From NCBI RefSeq assembly GCF_001078705.1, contig NZ_CDMW01000001.1, forward strand, positions 1,109,541-1,173,540: a DNA stretch of 64,000 nucleotides. The letters are read 5' to 3'. The notes under the pieces are model-generated. The model had not been told where the DNA came from. It searched no databases and worked only from the letters and a program-made list of their open reading frames with translations. The position numbers were made by a program, and so were the translations under genes. Below, piece after piece: positions 39,840 to 49,326 of the stretch. The stretch comes from Streptococcus sanguinis (GTDB lineage Bacteria; Bacillota; Bacilli; Lactobacillales; Streptococcaceae). How positions within the stretch are numbered: position 1 is the stretch's first letter; every line of letters starts with the position of its first letter.

Positions 39840-40748
39840 ATGAGAATTCAACAGTTACACTATATTATCAAAATTGTCGAGACTGGCAGTATGAACGAAG
39901 CTGCCAAGCAGCTTTTCATTACCCAGCCTAGCTTATCCAATGCTGTACGGGATTTGGAAAATGAAATGGGCATCGAGATTTTTATTCGCAATCCCAAAGG
40001 AATTACCTTGACCAAGGACGGCATGGAGTTTCTTTCCTATGCTCGGCAGGTAGTTGAGCAGACGCAGCTTCTAGAGGAGCGATACAAGAACCCTGTCGCC
40101 CACCGCGAGCTTTTCAGCGTTTCTGCCCAGCACTATGCCTTTGTGGTCAATGCCTTTGTCTCCCTGCTTAAAAAAAGCGATATGGAGAAATACGAGCTCT
40201 TTTTGCGGGAAACTCGGACTTGGGAAATTATTGACGACGTAAAAAACTTCCGCAGCGAAATCGGCGTTCTCTTTCTCAATAGCTACAACCGCGATGTCCT
40301 ATCCAAGATGCTGGATGACAATCACCTGATTGCTACTCATCTATTCACAGCTCAACCCCATATCTTTGTCAGCAAGTCCAATCCGCTGGCCAAGAAAAAG
40401 CTGGTTCAATTATCTGACTTAGAAAACTTCCCCTACCTCAGCTACGACCAAGGAACTCACAACTCCTTCTACTTTTCCGAGGAAATTCTCTCTCAGGAAC
40501 ACCATAAAAAATCCATCGTTGTCAGCGACCGCGCGACCCTTTTTAACCTTTTGATTGGTCTGGATGGCTACACAATTGCAACAGGTATTCTCAATAGCAA
40601 CCTCAATGGAGATAATATCGTCTCCATTCCACTGGACATCGATGATCCGATTGAGCTGGTCTACATCCATCACGAAAAAGCCAGCCTATCCAAAATGGGA
40701 GAACGATTCATTGAGTATCTGATTGAGGAAGTACAATTTGATAAATAA
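39840..40748 (+). CDS. LysR-family transcriptional regulator, CpsY/MtaR-like
   Basis: 302 residues: N-terminal winged helix (MRIQQLHYIIKIVETGSMNEAAK, then LFITQPSLSNAVRDLE, here in pieces) and a type-2 periplasmic-binding-like effector domain from about residue 90. The N terminus is very close to the streptococcal CpsY/MtaR group, which controls methionine and cysteine uptake and surface traits. Monocistronic, divergent from the two-repeat membrane gene, and ended by a bidirectional hairpin. The effector is not known from sequence. Confidence 0.85.
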   Translation: MRIQQLHYIIKIVETGSMNEAAKQLFITQPSLSNAVRDLENEMGIEIFIRNPKGITLTKDGMEFLSYARQVVEQTQLLEERYKNPVAHRELFSVSAQHYAFVVNAFVSLLKKSDMEKYELFLRETRTWEIIDDVKNFRSEIGVLFLNSYNRDVLSKMLDDNHLIATHLFTAQPHIFVSKSNPLAKKKLVQLSDLENFPYLSYDQGTHNSFYFSEEILSQEHHKKSIVVSDRATLFNLLIGLDGYTIATGILNSNLNGDNIVSIPLDIDDPIELVYIHHEKASLSKMGERFIEYLIEEVQFDK

Positions 40749-40754
40749 ACTGCA

Positions 40755-40790
40755 AAAAACACCTGAAAAAGCTATCTCAGGTGTTTTTTC
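40755..40790. terminator. Bidirectional terminator between the LysR gene and the sirtuin gene
   Basis: AAACACCTGA / TCAGGTGTTTTTT with a ten-base loop; A-run and T-run flank the stem, so it serves both convergent genes. Confidence 0.85.
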
Positions 40791-41521
40791 TATTGTTTTA
40801 ATTTCCCCAAGACTTCCCCTATCTTGCCCTCAATCACTAAGTCTGCTTGGCTGTCTTGAGGGATGCTGGTCTTGTTGATGACGACCAGATGCTTACCTGA
40901 AAAGTACTGGATGAGGCTGGCTGCGGGATAGACGACTAAGGATGTACCGCCGATTATCAGTAGATCAGCTTGCTGGATAGCTTGGGCTGCCTGCTGGAAA
41001 ACTTCCATATCTAGCGGTTCTTCATAAAGGGTCACATCTGGCTTGACAATACCGCCACAGTCAAGGCAGCGAGGAATGGTACTCTGCAGAGCCAGAAAGG
41101 CATCCAAATCATAGAATTGCTGACAATTCAGACAGTAATTTCTATCCGCACTGCCATGTAGCTTGAGAACCTTTTTTGAATCAGCTATTTCATGCAAGCT
41201 ATCGATATTTTGAGTCACAACAGCCTTGAGCTTACCCATTTTCTCTAAGGCTGCCAAGTAGACATGTGCTGCATTGGGCTTAGCCTCTGGATAGAGCAGG
41301 TACTTCTTGTAAAAGTCAAAAAACTCCTGCGGATAGCGCTCAAACATAGTATGAGAAACCAGCTGCTCTGCTGTAAAATGCCGACCCAGCTCGACGCTGT
41401 ATATCCCATCTGAGCTGCGGAAGTCCGGAATATTGGACTCAGTCGAAACACCTGCCCCACCGAAAAAGACGATATTTTGACTTTGGTCTATCAATTCTTG
41501 CAGCCTTGCAATTTTATCCAT
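40790..41521 (-). CDS. cobB: Sir2-family NAD-dependent protein deacylase
   Basis: 243 residues: GAGVSTESNIPDFRS near residue 22, the catalytic TQNIDSLHE ... LHGS pair (His near 122) and a structural zinc site CLNC ... CLDCGG. It removes acyl groups from lysine with NAD as cosubstrate. All core residues are present, so it is probably an active housekeeping sirtuin. It is the last gene of the nucleoside-salvage operon, 11 bases after the HEPN-like gene. Confidence 0.92.
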   Translation of the reverse strand: MDKIARLQELIDQSQNIVFFGGAGVSTESNIPDFRSSDGIYSVELGRHFTAEQLVSHTMFERYPQEFFDFYKKYLLYPEAKPNAAHVYLAALEKMGKLKAVVTQNIDSLHEIADSKKVLKLHGSADRNYCLNCQQFYDLDAFLALQSTIPRCLDCGGIVKPDVTLYEEPLDMEVFQQAAQAIQQADLLIIGGTSLVVYPAASLIQYFSGKHLVVINKTSIPQDSQADLVIEGKIGEVLGKLKQ

Positions 41522-41532
41522 CCTGCTACTCC

Positions 41533-42294
41533 TTATAAGAGACTTTCTATAACCTCATTAGCTAGGTCGAAGTAAAAAGGTTCCCTCTGGTAGACAATGC
41601 CTGTCTCCTGCGCCAAATCAACCAGAAGCTCCATAAAATGCTGAGATGAGAAACCTGTCGTCCGGTGCAATTCTTCCTCATCAAAAGGCTTGATAAGATG
41701 AGCCAGTGGATTGCGGACTGACTTTTCTAACTCTCTTAGTTGCCGTGCTGATTCTTTGACAGATTCGGGCAAATGCAACTGCAAAATCATCTCCGTCAAA
41801 CTAGAAGAATTGACCGTGCTTTCCGCATGAAAATTTTGCAGGTCAGGATTATCAGAATTTCGCATCTTTTCAAACTTCCAACGGTCGTAACTAGCCCCTC
41901 GCGAATTATGAATATAGCTCTCAATATCTGGTATTTGCATGCGAATCAGCCGCATAAAAATCCGATAAATAGCTGGACTTACAGCTCGGATAAAGTCAAT
42001 CAGCTGCTCATTTCTCAGCTTGGCTTCCAGATCATAAAGGTAATTAACTAGCTGCTCATCCACTTCATTTTCATGGTAAAAAAGTTGAAAATCAGCTAGG
42101 TTAGCCCCAGTGATTTCCAACTTTAGATTCATCATAGATTGGATGTTAAGCTCTCTTCGCTCCGCTAAAGCCTCAAGAAGAAGGACCAAATCAGACTGGA
42201 TACTGCTTCCTGCTCGCACAGCCAGCTTATGAGCATAAGCATAGTCATAGCGGGAAATAGCAAAGAGAATGGCTTCTTTGACATCTACTTTCAT
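41533..42294 (-). CDS. Hypothetical protein with HEPN-like RNxxxH motif
   Basis: 253 residues, nearly all helical. Near the C terminus it reads [18 protein letters not shown] with R194, N195 and H199, which fits the R-x4-6-H (often RNxxxH) motif of HEPN-fold nucleases such as the C-terminal part of Csm6/Csx1. No CARF sensor signature is evident in the N-terminal 150 residues, and no CRISPR array or cas gene lies in the window. The gene overlaps deoD by ATGA and precedes cobB by 11 bases, so it is embedded in a core operon. RNA cleavage is inferred from the motif only. Confidence 0.6.
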   Translation of the reverse strand: MKVDVKEAILFAISRYDYAYAHKLAVRAGSSIQSDLVLLLEALAERRELNIQSMMNLKLEITGANLADFQLFYHENEVDEQLVNYLYDLEAKLRNEQLIDFIRAVSPAIYRIFMRLIRMQIPDIESYIHNSRGASYDRWKFEKMRNSDNPDLQNFHAESTVNSSSLTEMILQLHLPESVKESARQLRELEKSVRNPLAHLIKPFDEEELHRTTGFSSQHFMELLVDLAQETGIVYQREPFYFDLANEVIESLL

Positions 42295-43004
42295 GCTTCT
42301 GCAATCAAGGTTTCCAAACCAACCTTCATCATATCGGTAAAGGTATTTTGACGCTCTTCAGCTGTCGTATCCTCTTCAGGATTGACCAAGCTATCAGAAA
42401 TGGTCATGATAGCAAGAGCATCCACATGGTGTTGAGCTGCCAAGTAGTAAAGAGCTGCCGCTTCCATTTCAACAGCTTTAACTCCCCATTTACCAAGCTC
42501 AATGTTCTTTTCAAAGTAGTTTGAATAAAAGACATCTGACGACAAGACATTCCCAACATGCGTTGTCATACCGAGATCTTTGGCGATATGATAGGCCTTA
42601 TCTAGTAAATCAAAGCTAGCGATTTGTGGGAAATCATACTGTGGCCAGTCATTGCGGATGATATTGGAGTTAGTCGCAGCCGCCTGAGCCAGTACTAATT
42701 CACGGACATGGACATCAGCATTCAGCGAACCAGCTGTTCCCACACGAATCAGCTTTTTCACACCGTAATCAACAATCAGCTCTCGCGCGTAGATAGAGAT
42801 TGAGGGCATTCCCATTCCAGTCCCCATAACTGAAACACGTTGTCCTTTATAAGTACCAGTGTAGCCGAACATATTGCGGATTTCATTGAAGCAAACAGCA
42901 TCCTCAAGGAAATTCTCCGCAATAAATTTGGCACGAAGCGGATCCCCCGGAAGAAGGATTTTATCAGCAATTTCACCCTGCTTAGCAGAAATATGAATAG
43001 ACAT
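42291..43004 (-). CDS. deoD: Purine-nucleoside phosphorylase, DeoD type
   Basis: Phosphorolysis of purine nucleosides, hexameric class. 237 residues from [22 protein letters not shown]; the upstream frame to 43079 is not conserved. Family marks include [17 protein letters not shown] near residue 66, RVGTAGSL near 89 and the [11 protein letters not shown] block near 180, with D204 in ISDSLV as general acid. Separated from punA by a 197-base gap containing small hairpins, and overlapped with the HEPN-like gene downstream. Confidence 0.95.
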   Translation of the reverse strand: MSIHISAKQGEIADKILLPGDPLRAKFIAENFLEDAVCFNEIRNMFGYTGTYKGQRVSVMGTGMGMPSISIYARELIVDYGVKKLIRVGTAGSLNADVHVRELVLAQAAATNSNIIRNDWPQYDFPQIASFDLLDKAYHIAKDLGMTTHVGNVLSSDVFYSNYFEKNIELGKWGVKAVEMEAAALYYLAAQHHVDALAIMTISDSLVNPEEDTTAEERQNTFTDMMKVGLETLIAEA

Positions 43005-43201
43005 AGTTAAGATACCAAACCCGTCAAAAGCAAAGGGAAAATAGGAGATGGTCGCAGTGAGCGATGCTCGCAAGACCAACTATCTTTTTCCCACCGCTTT
43101 TAGGGTGGGTTCAATTCCTTTCTTTCTTAATTTTAATATTCCATAGAAAGACTAGTTCGGATTCAATTACAAACCCAGACACTCCGCCTTTCAACATTTT
43201 T

Positions 43202-44014
43202 TTACAATTCAGCAAGTGTTTCTTTAAGCAGTCGTTTAAAATCACCCTTGACACGTTCTGTTACTTCAACCACTTCCTCATGATTAAGCTCTTCTTGGAA
43301 CCCAGCAGCAAAGTTTGTAATGCATGAAATTCCAAGGACTTTCAAACCAGAATGTGCTGCTACAATCACTTCAGGCACAGTAGACATGCCGACTGCATCC
43401 GCTCCAAGTGTCTTATAAGCTCGGATTTCTGCTGGCGTTTCATAAGTTGGTCCAGTTACACCGATATAGACACCCTCATCCAGCTTGATACCAAGCTTAT
43501 CAGCAACTTTGTGAGCAATGGCACGGTATTCTGGAGTGTAAGATTTAGACATATCAGGGAAACGCAGACCAAATTCATCCAAGTTTTCACCGATCAAAGG
43601 ATTTCGACCAGTCATATTGATGTGGTCAGTGATCGCCATAAGCGTACCGGGGCCATAGCCGATACCACCAGCTGCATTTGTCACAATAACACCTGTCGCA
43701 CCAAGAGCCTTCATCACACGCACTGGGAAAGTAACGATTTCTAAAGGATTTCCTTCATAGAAATGGAAACGGCCTTGCAGTGCCAAGACTTTACGTCCAG
43801 CCAAGTCTCCATAGACTAATTTACCAGCGTGGCCAACAACAGTTGAGCGGCCCCAGTTTGGAATATCCGCATAGTCAAGACTAACGGCATTTTCGATTGC
43901 TTCAGCCAATTCTCCCAAACCAGATCCCAAGATTAGACCAAATTCAGGTTCTGTCATACCTTTTTCTTTTAAGAAGGCTGCTGTTGCTTTGATTTTTTCA
44001 GATAATGCTGTCAT
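43202..44014 (-). CDS. punA: Purine-nucleoside phosphorylase, trimeric PunA type
   Basis: Phosphorolysis of guanosine and inosine. 270 residues from MTALSEKIKATAAF; the frame extension to 44074 overlaps deoB and is not used. Family motifs GLILGSGLGELAEA near residue 26, QGRFHFYEG near 81, TNAAGGIG near 114 and GPTYETPAEIR near 197. It follows deoB by 28 bases. Together with DeoD it gives the cell both PNP classes. Confidence 0.95.
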   Translation of the reverse strand: MTALSEKIKATAAFLKEKGMTEPEFGLILGSGLGELAEAIENAVSLDYADIPNWGRSTVVGHAGKLVYGDLAGRKVLALQGRFHFYEGNPLEIVTFPVRVMKALGATGVIVTNAAGGIGYGPGTLMAITDHINMTGRNPLIGENLDEFGLRFPDMSKSYTPEYRAIAHKVADKLGIKLDEGVYIGVTGPTYETPAEIRAYKTLGADAVGMSTVPEVIVAAHSGLKVLGISCITNFAAGFQEELNHEEVVEVTERVKGDFKRLLKETLAEL

Positions 44015-44042
44015 AAATATTTTCCTCACTCTCTTATCACGC

Positions 44043-45254
44043 TTATAACAATTTGTCCAAGAAGCTTTCGCCAATCATCGCCTTATCCACTCCGAAGTTT
44101 TCAGCAACGGTAGCTGAGATATCTGCAAAGTGTCCGATAGGAATATGACCATGACCGCTCAGCGATTTTCCGAAGACCAAGAGCGGAATGTACTCACGAG
44201 TGTGGTCAGTTCCGGCATAGGTAGGGTCATTACCATGGTCTGCAGTAATCATGAGCAAGTCATCTTCACGCATATTTTCAATGATTTCTGGGATGCGCGC
44301 ATCAAACTCTTCCAGGCAGTCACGGTAGCCATGTGGATCACGGCGGTGACCATAAAGAGCATCAAAGTCTACTAGGTTGGTAAATGAGAAACCTTCTTTG
44401 AAGTTTTCGTCTTTGAGGGCTTTGACCAAAGTATCTACACCATGATTGTTAGACTTATTGTGTCCCATATCATGATTGATTCCAGCGCCGTTGAAGATAT
44501 CATTAATCTTACCAACAGAATAAGTGGCAATTCCAGCTTCATTGAGCCTATCAAGAACAGTTGGCTCAAACGGAGAAACGGCATAGTCGTGACGGTTGGC
44601 TGTACGAGTAAAGTTACCAGGCTCACCTACATAAGGACGAGCGATAATACGTCCCAGAAGCGCAGGGCGTTCCAAGGTAATAGAGCGGGCGAATTCACAG
44701 ATACGATAGAGCTCTTCCAAAGGAATCACTTCTTCGTGTGCTGCAATTTGCAATACTGGGTCTGCAGAGGTGTAGATAATCAGCTCGCCTGTTTCCATCT
44801 GACGAGGACCAAAGTCATCAATAACTGCTGTACCAGAGTATGGCTTGTTAGCCTCACGAATGACCTTGCGACCAGAAAACTCTTCAATCTGAGTCAGGAT
44901 TTCTTCTGGGAAGCCATTCCAGAAAGTATCAAAAGGCTCAGTAATATTGAGACCCATGATTTCCCAGTGTCCTGTCATCGTGTCTTTTCCAAGAGACACT
45001 TCTTCCAGCTTGGTATAGTAACCGCTAGGATTTTCTTCTTGAGGAACGGTCTTCAAAGGAGCAGGACGCTCGATATTTCCCAGGCCGATTTTAGCCATAT
45101 TTGGCACACTCAGTCCTACCGTTTTGGAAATATGTCCCAGAGTATCTGAAGCACCATCTGGTACCCCTGCATTGACAAAGTTATTAGCATCTGGTGCAGC
45201 ACCGATACCAACTGAGTCCATGACTACCAAGTGAATACGATTAAATTTTGGCAT
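44043..45254 (-). CDS. deoB: Phosphopentomutase
   Basis: Interconverts (deoxy)ribose 1- and 5-phosphates, linking nucleoside cleavage to the pentose phosphate pool. 403 residues with the alkaline-phosphatase superfamily metal sites [11 protein letters not shown] near residue 12, the phospho-Thr in [10 protein letters not shown] near 92 and the C-terminal [19 protein letters not shown] near 340. Follows rpiA by 13 bases. Confidence 0.96.
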   Translation of the reverse strand: MPKFNRIHLVVMDSVGIGAAPDANNFVNAGVPDGASDTLGHISKTVGLSVPNMAKIGLGNIERPAPLKTVPQEENPSGYYTKLEEVSLGKDTMTGHWEIMGLNITEPFDTFWNGFPEEILTQIEEFSGRKVIREANKPYSGTAVIDDFGPRQMETGELIIYTSADPVLQIAAHEEVIPLEELYRICEFARSITLERPALLGRIIARPYVGEPGNFTRTANRHDYAVSPFEPTVLDRLNEAGIATYSVGKINDIFNGAGINHDMGHNKSNNHGVDTLVKALKDENFKEGFSFTNLVDFDALYGHRRDPHGYRDCLEEFDARIPEIIENMREDDLLMITADHGNDPTYAGTDHTREYIPLLVFGKSLSGHGHIPIGHFADISATVAENFGVDKAMIGESFLDKLL

Positions 45255-45267
45255 AAAACACCTCTTT

Positions 45268-45945
45268 CTATTTATTGGCCTCTAAAATTTTAAGACCTGA
45301 TTTTCCAGCAACAATGACCTTGTCTACCATTTGATTAAACAGTCCATGCTCCACTACGCCCACAACATGATCAAGTTCTTGCGCAAACTCAACTGGATTT
45401 TCAATCACACCAAGGTCTAGGTCGATAATGAAATTCTGCATGTCCGTGATAAAACGCTGACCCACCTGCTGACGAAAGGCCGGCTTATAGCCCGCACGCT
45501 CAAAGCGACGAAAGAGCTGTTCAGCACCATACTGAACAACTTCTACTGGCAGCTTGAAGACACCTAACTTCTCTACCATCTTGCTCTCATCGACTACCCA
45601 GATATAGTGCTTGGTGGGCACCGCTACGACTTTCTCCATGAGAAGTGCGCCGCCACCACCCTTGATACCGTTAAAAGTGGCGTCAACCTCATCAGCTCCA
45701 TCAACTGTCACATCAACAAAGTCAACTTCATCAATGGATTTGAGCGGAATACCTAAACCTTCTGCCTGTTTGCTAGTGACACTGGAAGTCGTAACAGCTG
45801 TAATCTGTAGTCCTTCCTCTTTTATACGCCGACCAATCTCTTCGACAAAATAATAAGCGGTCGAACCCGTCCCGAGACCAACTATCATCCCGCTTTGGAC
45901 AAATTCAGCAGCCTTGATTCCTGCCAGTTTCTTTAGATTTTCCAT
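45268..45945 (-). CDS. rpiA: Ribose-5-phosphate isomerase A
   Basis: Interconverts ribulose 5-phosphate and ribose 5-phosphate. 225 residues with [16 protein letters not shown] near residue 24, DGADEVD near 83 and [11 protein letters not shown] near 95. First gene of rpiA-deoB-punA-deoD-HEPN-like-cobB, the salvage operon, whose promoter should lie between 45946 and mnmE. Confidence 0.96.
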   Translation of the reverse strand: MENLKKLAGIKAAEFVQSGMIVGLGTGSTAYYFVEEIGRRIKEEGLQITAVTTSSVTSKQAEGLGIPLKSIDEVDFVDVTVDGADEVDATFNGIKGGGGALLMEKVVAVPTKHYIWVVDESKMVEKLGVFKLPVEVVQYGAEQLFRRFERAGYKPAFRQQVGQRFITDMQNFIIDLDLGVIENPVEFAQELDHVVGVVEHGLFNQMVDKVIVAGKSGLKILEANK

Positions 45946-46121
45946 AGCACCTCCTCAAATCACACTACTTTTATTATATCATGATTTTCACTAACATGAA
46001 AGTGTTTTCTTTACCAGACTTAAATTTCATTCCTTTGGCTTGATAATCGAAAGCCTTGCTCCTCCTTGATTTTTGCGTTACAATTAAGGTAATTGATTTT
46101 AAACACAAGGAAAAATACTGT

Positions 46122-47495
46122 ATGATTACCAGAGAATTTGATACAATCGCTGCAATTTCTACGCCTCTTGGCGAAGGGGCCATCGGCATTGTTAGACTAA
46201 GCGGGACTGACAGCTTTGCTATTGCCCAAAAAATCTTCAAAGGGAAAAATCTAAGCAAAGTGGAAAGTCACACGCTCAACTACGGTCATATCGTCGACCC
46301 TCAAAATCAGGAAATTCTGGATGAGGTTATGGTTGGTGCCATGCGCTCTCCCAAGACCTTCACGCGCGAGGATATCATCGAGATTAATACCCACGGCGGG
46401 ATTGCAGTCACGAATGAAATTTTGCAGCTGGCTATCCGCGAGGGCGCGAGAATGGCTGAGCCTGGCGAGTTTACCAAGCGGGCCTTTCTCAATGGGCGAG
46501 TGGATTTGACTCAGGCCGAGGCTGTCATGGACATAATCCGCGCCAAGACCGATAAAGCCATGAACAACGCTGTCAAGCAGCTGGATGGCTCCCTCTCCAA
46601 CCTTATCAACAATACCCGTCAGGAAATTCTCAACACTTTAGCTCAGGTCGAGGTCAACATCGACTATCCTGAGTACGACGATGTAGAAGAGATGACGACC
46701 CAACTTATGCGAGAAAAAACGGCTGAGTTCGAGACATTGCTGAGCAATCTCCTTAATACTGCACGACGAGGTAAGATTTTACGCGAAGGTATTTCCACTG
46801 CTATCATCGGACGGCCTAATGTTGGCAAGTCCAGCCTGCTCAACAATCTATTGCGCGAGGACAAGGCCATTGTGACTGATATTGAGGGGACGACTCGAGA
46901 TGTGATCGAGGAGTATGTTAATATCAAGGGTGTCCCCCTCAAACTCATCGATACCGCAGGGATTCGAGAAACCGATGACCTTGTGGAGCAGATTGGAGTT
47001 GAGCGCTCTAAAAAAGCCCTGCAGGAAGCTGACTTGGTCCTCTTAGTTCTTAATGCCAGCGAGCCTCTGACGGATCAGGACAGACAATTGCTCGAAATCA
47101 GTCAAGATAGCAATCGTATCGTCCTGCTTAACAAGACTGACCTTGAGGAAAAGATTGAGCTGGATCAGCTGCCAGCAGATGCTATCAGGATTTCTGTCCT
47201 TCACAATCAAAATATCGATAAAATTGAAGAATGCATCAATCAACTCTTCTTTGAAAATGCTGGTATCGTTGAGCAAGACGCCACCTACCTGTCCAACGCC
47301 CGCCACATCTCCTTGATTGAAAAAGCCTTGGAAAGCCTGCAAGCTGTCAACCAAGGCTTGGAAATGGGTATGCCGGTAGATCTTCTCCAAGTCGATATGA
47401 CCCGCACCTGGGAAATCCTCGGCGAAATCACTGGTGACGCCGCACCAGACGAACTCATCACCCAACTCTTCAGCCAATTCTGCTTGGGGAAATAG
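46122..47495 (+). CDS. mnmE: tRNA uridine-5-carboxymethylaminomethyl modification GTPase
   Basis: With MnmG it modifies the wobble uridine of certain tRNAs. 457 residues from [22 protein letters not shown] (AAGGA upstream of ATG 46122). N-terminal folate-binding domain, a helical part, then a G domain with [12 protein letters not shown] near 228, [10 protein letters not shown] near 275 and NKTD near 335. It ends QFCLGK, the catalytic C-x-G-K tail. A copy of this 3' end occurs at 48192-48218. Confidence 0.96.
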   Translation: MITREFDTIAAISTPLGEGAIGIVRLSGTDSFAIAQKIFKGKNLSKVESHTLNYGHIVDPQNQEILDEVMVGAMRSPKTFTREDIIEINTHGGIAVTNEILQLAIREGARMAEPGEFTKRAFLNGRVDLTQAEAVMDIIRAKTDKAMNNAVKQLDGSLSNLINNTRQEILNTLAQVEVNIDYPEYDDVEEMTTQLMREKTAEFETLLSNLLNTARRGKILREGISTAIIGRPNVGKSSLLNNLLREDKAIVTDIEGTTRDVIEEYVNIKGVPLKLIDTAGIRETDDLVEQIGVERSKKALQEADLVLLVLNASEPLTDQDRQLLEISQDSNRIVLLNKTDLEEKIELDQLPADAIRISVLHNQNIDKIEECINQLFFENAGIVEQDATYLSNARHISLIEKALESLQAVNQGLEMGMPVDLLQVDMTRTWEILGEITGDAAPDELITQLFSQFCLGK

Positions 47496-47500
47496 AGAAC
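47474..47500 (+). repeat. Left copy of the duplicated mnmE 3' end (att-like)
   Basis: 27 bases covering codons QFCLGK, the TAG stop and six bases after it. It matches 48192-48218 at 25 of 27 positions; both differences are synonymous in the mnmE frame. Confidence 0.75.
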
Positions 47501-47582
47501 AATAAATACCTGTCATTTCCAAACTTACACTTGTTCTACTGTCCTTAGTTCTATCAAGTTCCATTGCCCTCTAATAAAACTA

Positions 47583-47611
47583 TTGCTAAAATCTTCAAAT
47601 TCATATAAAAT
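47583..47611 (+). promoter_or_regulatory. Promoter of the Ser-rich lipoprotein gene
   Basis: TTGCTA (47583-47588), 17 bases, TAAAAT (47606-47611); AAGGAG precedes the ATG at 47642. Confidence 0.6.
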
Positions 47612-47641
47612 AATCCTATCATATCAAAAAGGAGATTCTCC

Positions 47642-48169
47642 ATGAAAAAAACCTTTCAAGTATTCTTACTAGCAGCTAGTCTATTAAGTTTGGCCGCTTG
47701 TGCCCAATCTCAATCAAAAAAGCCAGCTCAATCAAGTGATAAGGCTAAAACTTCCAAAAAATCATCCTCTAGCAGTAAAGCCAGTTCTAAATCATCTAGT
47801 AAATCTGATAGCTCTTCGTCATCCAGTTCATCTTCTGACTCCAGCAGCATTCCAAGCACTAACAGCAGCTCAGGCTCTACTATAGTAGATGGCAAGGAAG
47901 TTTCTATTACTTCCGAAGGTGCTTTTATCACTTTTCCTGAAATCGGTAAAGTCGTGAAGAAAGATGATGGCTATCTATTCGCTTCGCAAGGCCTTTGGGT
48001 AATGATTAGAACTGATGGACAATATATGTCTATCACATCAGAGGGTAGAAATATCAATAGCATTGATGTCGATCCTGGTCCAGTTAATGACGTCTATGCA
48101 AAATTTGGAGTTTCTGGAACTGCTGATATTGACGCGATTATAGAAAAAGCAAAATCATCAAACAACTAG
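47642..48169 (+). CDS. Serine-rich lipoprotein, accessory cargo between mnmE end copies
   Basis: 175 residues. A lipoprotein signal peptide ends in the lipobox LAAC (Cys20). Residues about 24-80 are Lys/Ser-rich, then almost pure Ser, a flexible wall-spanning linker. The C-terminal 95 residues form a compact domain (SEGAFITFPEIGKVV..., GYLFASQGLWVMI, MSITSEGRNINSIDV) of no family I recognise. It should be lipid-anchored on the outer face of the membrane. It has its own promoter and lies between two copies of the mnmE 3' end, suggesting acquisition. Confidence 0.8.
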   Translation: MKKTFQVFLLAASLLSLAACAQSQSKKPAQSSDKAKTSKKSSSSSKASSKSSSKSDSSSSSSSSSDSSSIPSTNSSSGSTIVDGKEVSITSEGAFITFPEIGKVVKKDDGYLFASQGLWVMIRTDGQYMSITSEGRNINSIDVDPGPVNDVYAKFGVSGTADIDAIIEKAKSSNN

Positions 48170-48191
48170 AGTAAAAATAAAGCATATCTAA

Positions 48192-48218
48192 CCAATTTTG
48201 CTTAGGGAAATAGAGAAC
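48192..48218 (+). repeat. Right copy of the duplicated mnmE 3' end (att-like)
   Basis: CAA TTT TGC TTA GGG AAA TAG again encodes QFCLGK-stop, followed by the same AGAAC as at mnmE. Directly after it comes a terminator hairpin, which probably was the original mnmE terminator. Confidence 0.75.
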
Positions 48219-48219
48219 G

Positions 48220-48245
48220 AGAGACCTAAAATTTAGGTCTCTTTT
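48220..48245 (+). terminator. Terminator after the right mnmE-end copy
   Basis: AGAGACCTAAA / TTTAGGTCTCT is a perfect stem ahead of TTTT. Confidence 0.85.
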
Positions 48246-48393
48246 CAAATGCAGTAATTTATTCACTATACTCATTAAGTATCCTTTTAAATTAAGAACA
48301 GCATTTTAAAATTTCAGTCCAAAACTGACGTTATCGACTCAGTCAGGCCCAAGAGAAAATGACAACCCATCTCTTTTCCTCCTGAGAGTATTG

Positions 48394-48417
48394 AAAAAAG
48401 CCTTAGTCAGGCTTTTA
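48394..48417 (-). terminator. Terminator downstream of tRNA-Arg(CCT)
   Basis: Minus strand AAAAGCCTGACTAAGGCTTTTTT; stem AAGCCT / AGGCTT with a T-run just after the tRNA gene. Confidence 0.8.
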
Positions 48418-48420
48418 GAA

Positions 48421-48492
48421 TGTCCCCTGCCGGAATCGAACCAGCAACTACTCCTTAGGAGGGAGTTGTTATATCCATTGAACTAAGGGGAC
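48421..48492 (-). tRNA. tRNA-Arg (anticodon CCT)
   Basis: Minus-strand cloverleaf: acceptor GTCCCCT / AGGGGAC, discriminator A, T-arm CTGGTTCGATTCCGG, anticodon stem ACTCC / GGAGT around CTCCTAA, anticodon CCT (reads AGG). It lies 40 bases after rplS on the same strand. Confidence 0.94.
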
Positions 48493-48532
48493 TTAGAGAA
48501 AAACTCTGCCCAACGACAGAGTCTTTCTAAGA

Positions 48533-48880
48533 TTAACGGCGAATTTCTTTGATACGTGCTGCCTTACCTTGCAATGCACGAAGGTAGTACAATTTAGCAC
48601 GACGGACTTTACCGTAACGAACGACTTCAATCTTGTCAACACGTGGAGTGTGGATTGGGAAAGTACGTTCAACACCGATACCGTTAGAGATTTTACGAAC
48701 GGTGTAAGTTTCTGAGATACCAGCACCTTTACGAGCGATAACCACACCTTCAAAGATCTGGATACGTTCGCGAGTTCCTTCGACAACTTTCGCGTGAACG
48801 CGGACAGTGTCACCAGGACGGAATGCAGGGATGTCAGTACGAAGTTGACCTTCAGTCAAACTTTGGATTAATGGATTCAT
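48533..48880 (-). CDS. rplS: 50S ribosomal protein L19
   Basis: 115 residues with the family block [25 protein letters not shown] (here RPGDTVRV and RERIQIFEG) and the C-terminal [23 protein letters not shown] segment. Sits at the 30S-50S interface. Strong codon bias. It has its own promoter and a structured leader upstream. Confidence 0.96.
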   Translation of the reverse strand: MNPLIQSLTEGQLRTDIPAFRPGDTVRVHAKVVEGTRERIQIFEGVVIARKGAGISETYTVRKISNGIGVERTFPIHTPRVDKIEVVRYGKVRRAKLYYLRALQGKAARIKEIRR

Positions 48881-48934
48881 TTTTTTCTACTCCTATCTTA
48901 CTAATCTTAAGGTTCAAGACCGCAGCGGATTAGC

Positions 48935-48995
48935 CGTTTTTTGTGCTTCCATTAGGCACAAAATATATTATATCAAAATTTCTAAAAATGTAAAG
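48935..48995 (-). promoter_or_regulatory. rplS promoter and leader hairpin
   Basis: Minus strand TTTACA (48989-48994) and TATAAT (48967-48972), 16 bases apart. Right after them the leader forms TTTGTGC / GCACAAA around CTAATGGAA (about 48936-48960). Many Firmicute rplS genes carry a structured autoregulatory leader; identity with that class is not shown here. Confidence 0.55.
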
Positions 48996-48999
48996 ATGT

Positions 49000-49326
49000 T
49001 TAAATGAAAATTCCCAAAAGAATCGCTAAAAATCCGAGGATATAGGTCAAAGCCAAATAGAGAGCAAATTTCTTTCGATCCGAAAAGAGATCTGCCAACT
49101 CAGCATTCAAGGTGGAAAAGGTCGTCAGGCCACCACAGAAGCCTGTTGCCAAAATCACATAAAGCTGCTTGTCTTCTATATGATTATAAAAATATCCAAT
49201 GAGAAAAGCACCTAGCAAATTTGCCAATAAAGTCCCAATCGGCAGATATGCTCTGCTATTGACCTTGGAGAAAACATAACGCACAAGAGAACCAGCGCCG
49301 CAACAGATTAACATCGCCCACATCAT
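49000..49326 (-). CDS. crcB: Fluoride channel subunit CrcB (second copy)
   Basis: 108 residues, four membrane segments. It has the channel Asn in LLANLLGAFLIGY near residue 42 and the GFCGGLTTFSTLNAEL motif near 74, carrying the phenylalanine box and the sodium-binding turn of Fluc exporters. The start is the first ATG of ATGATG at 49326, overlapping the stop of the partner gene; the longer frame to 49476 merely shadows that gene. Paired crcB genes suggest a heterodimeric channel. Confidence 0.9.
   Translation of the reverse strand: MMWAMLICCGAGSLVRYVFSKVNSRAYLPIGTLLANLLGAFLIGYFYNHIEDKQLYVILATGFCGGLTTFSTLNAELADLFSDRKKFALYLALTYILGFLAILLGIFI

Noticed and set aside
41533-42294. Calling this gene a CRISPR Csm6 effector
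   Set aside because: Only the HEPN-like motif is seen; there is no CARF signature, no cas gene and no repeat-spacer array in the window.
43086-43112. Hairpin between punA and deoD as a terminator
   Set aside because: The CCCACC / GGGTGGG stem is followed on the minus strand by A, not T, so it does not fit an intrinsic terminator for this operon.
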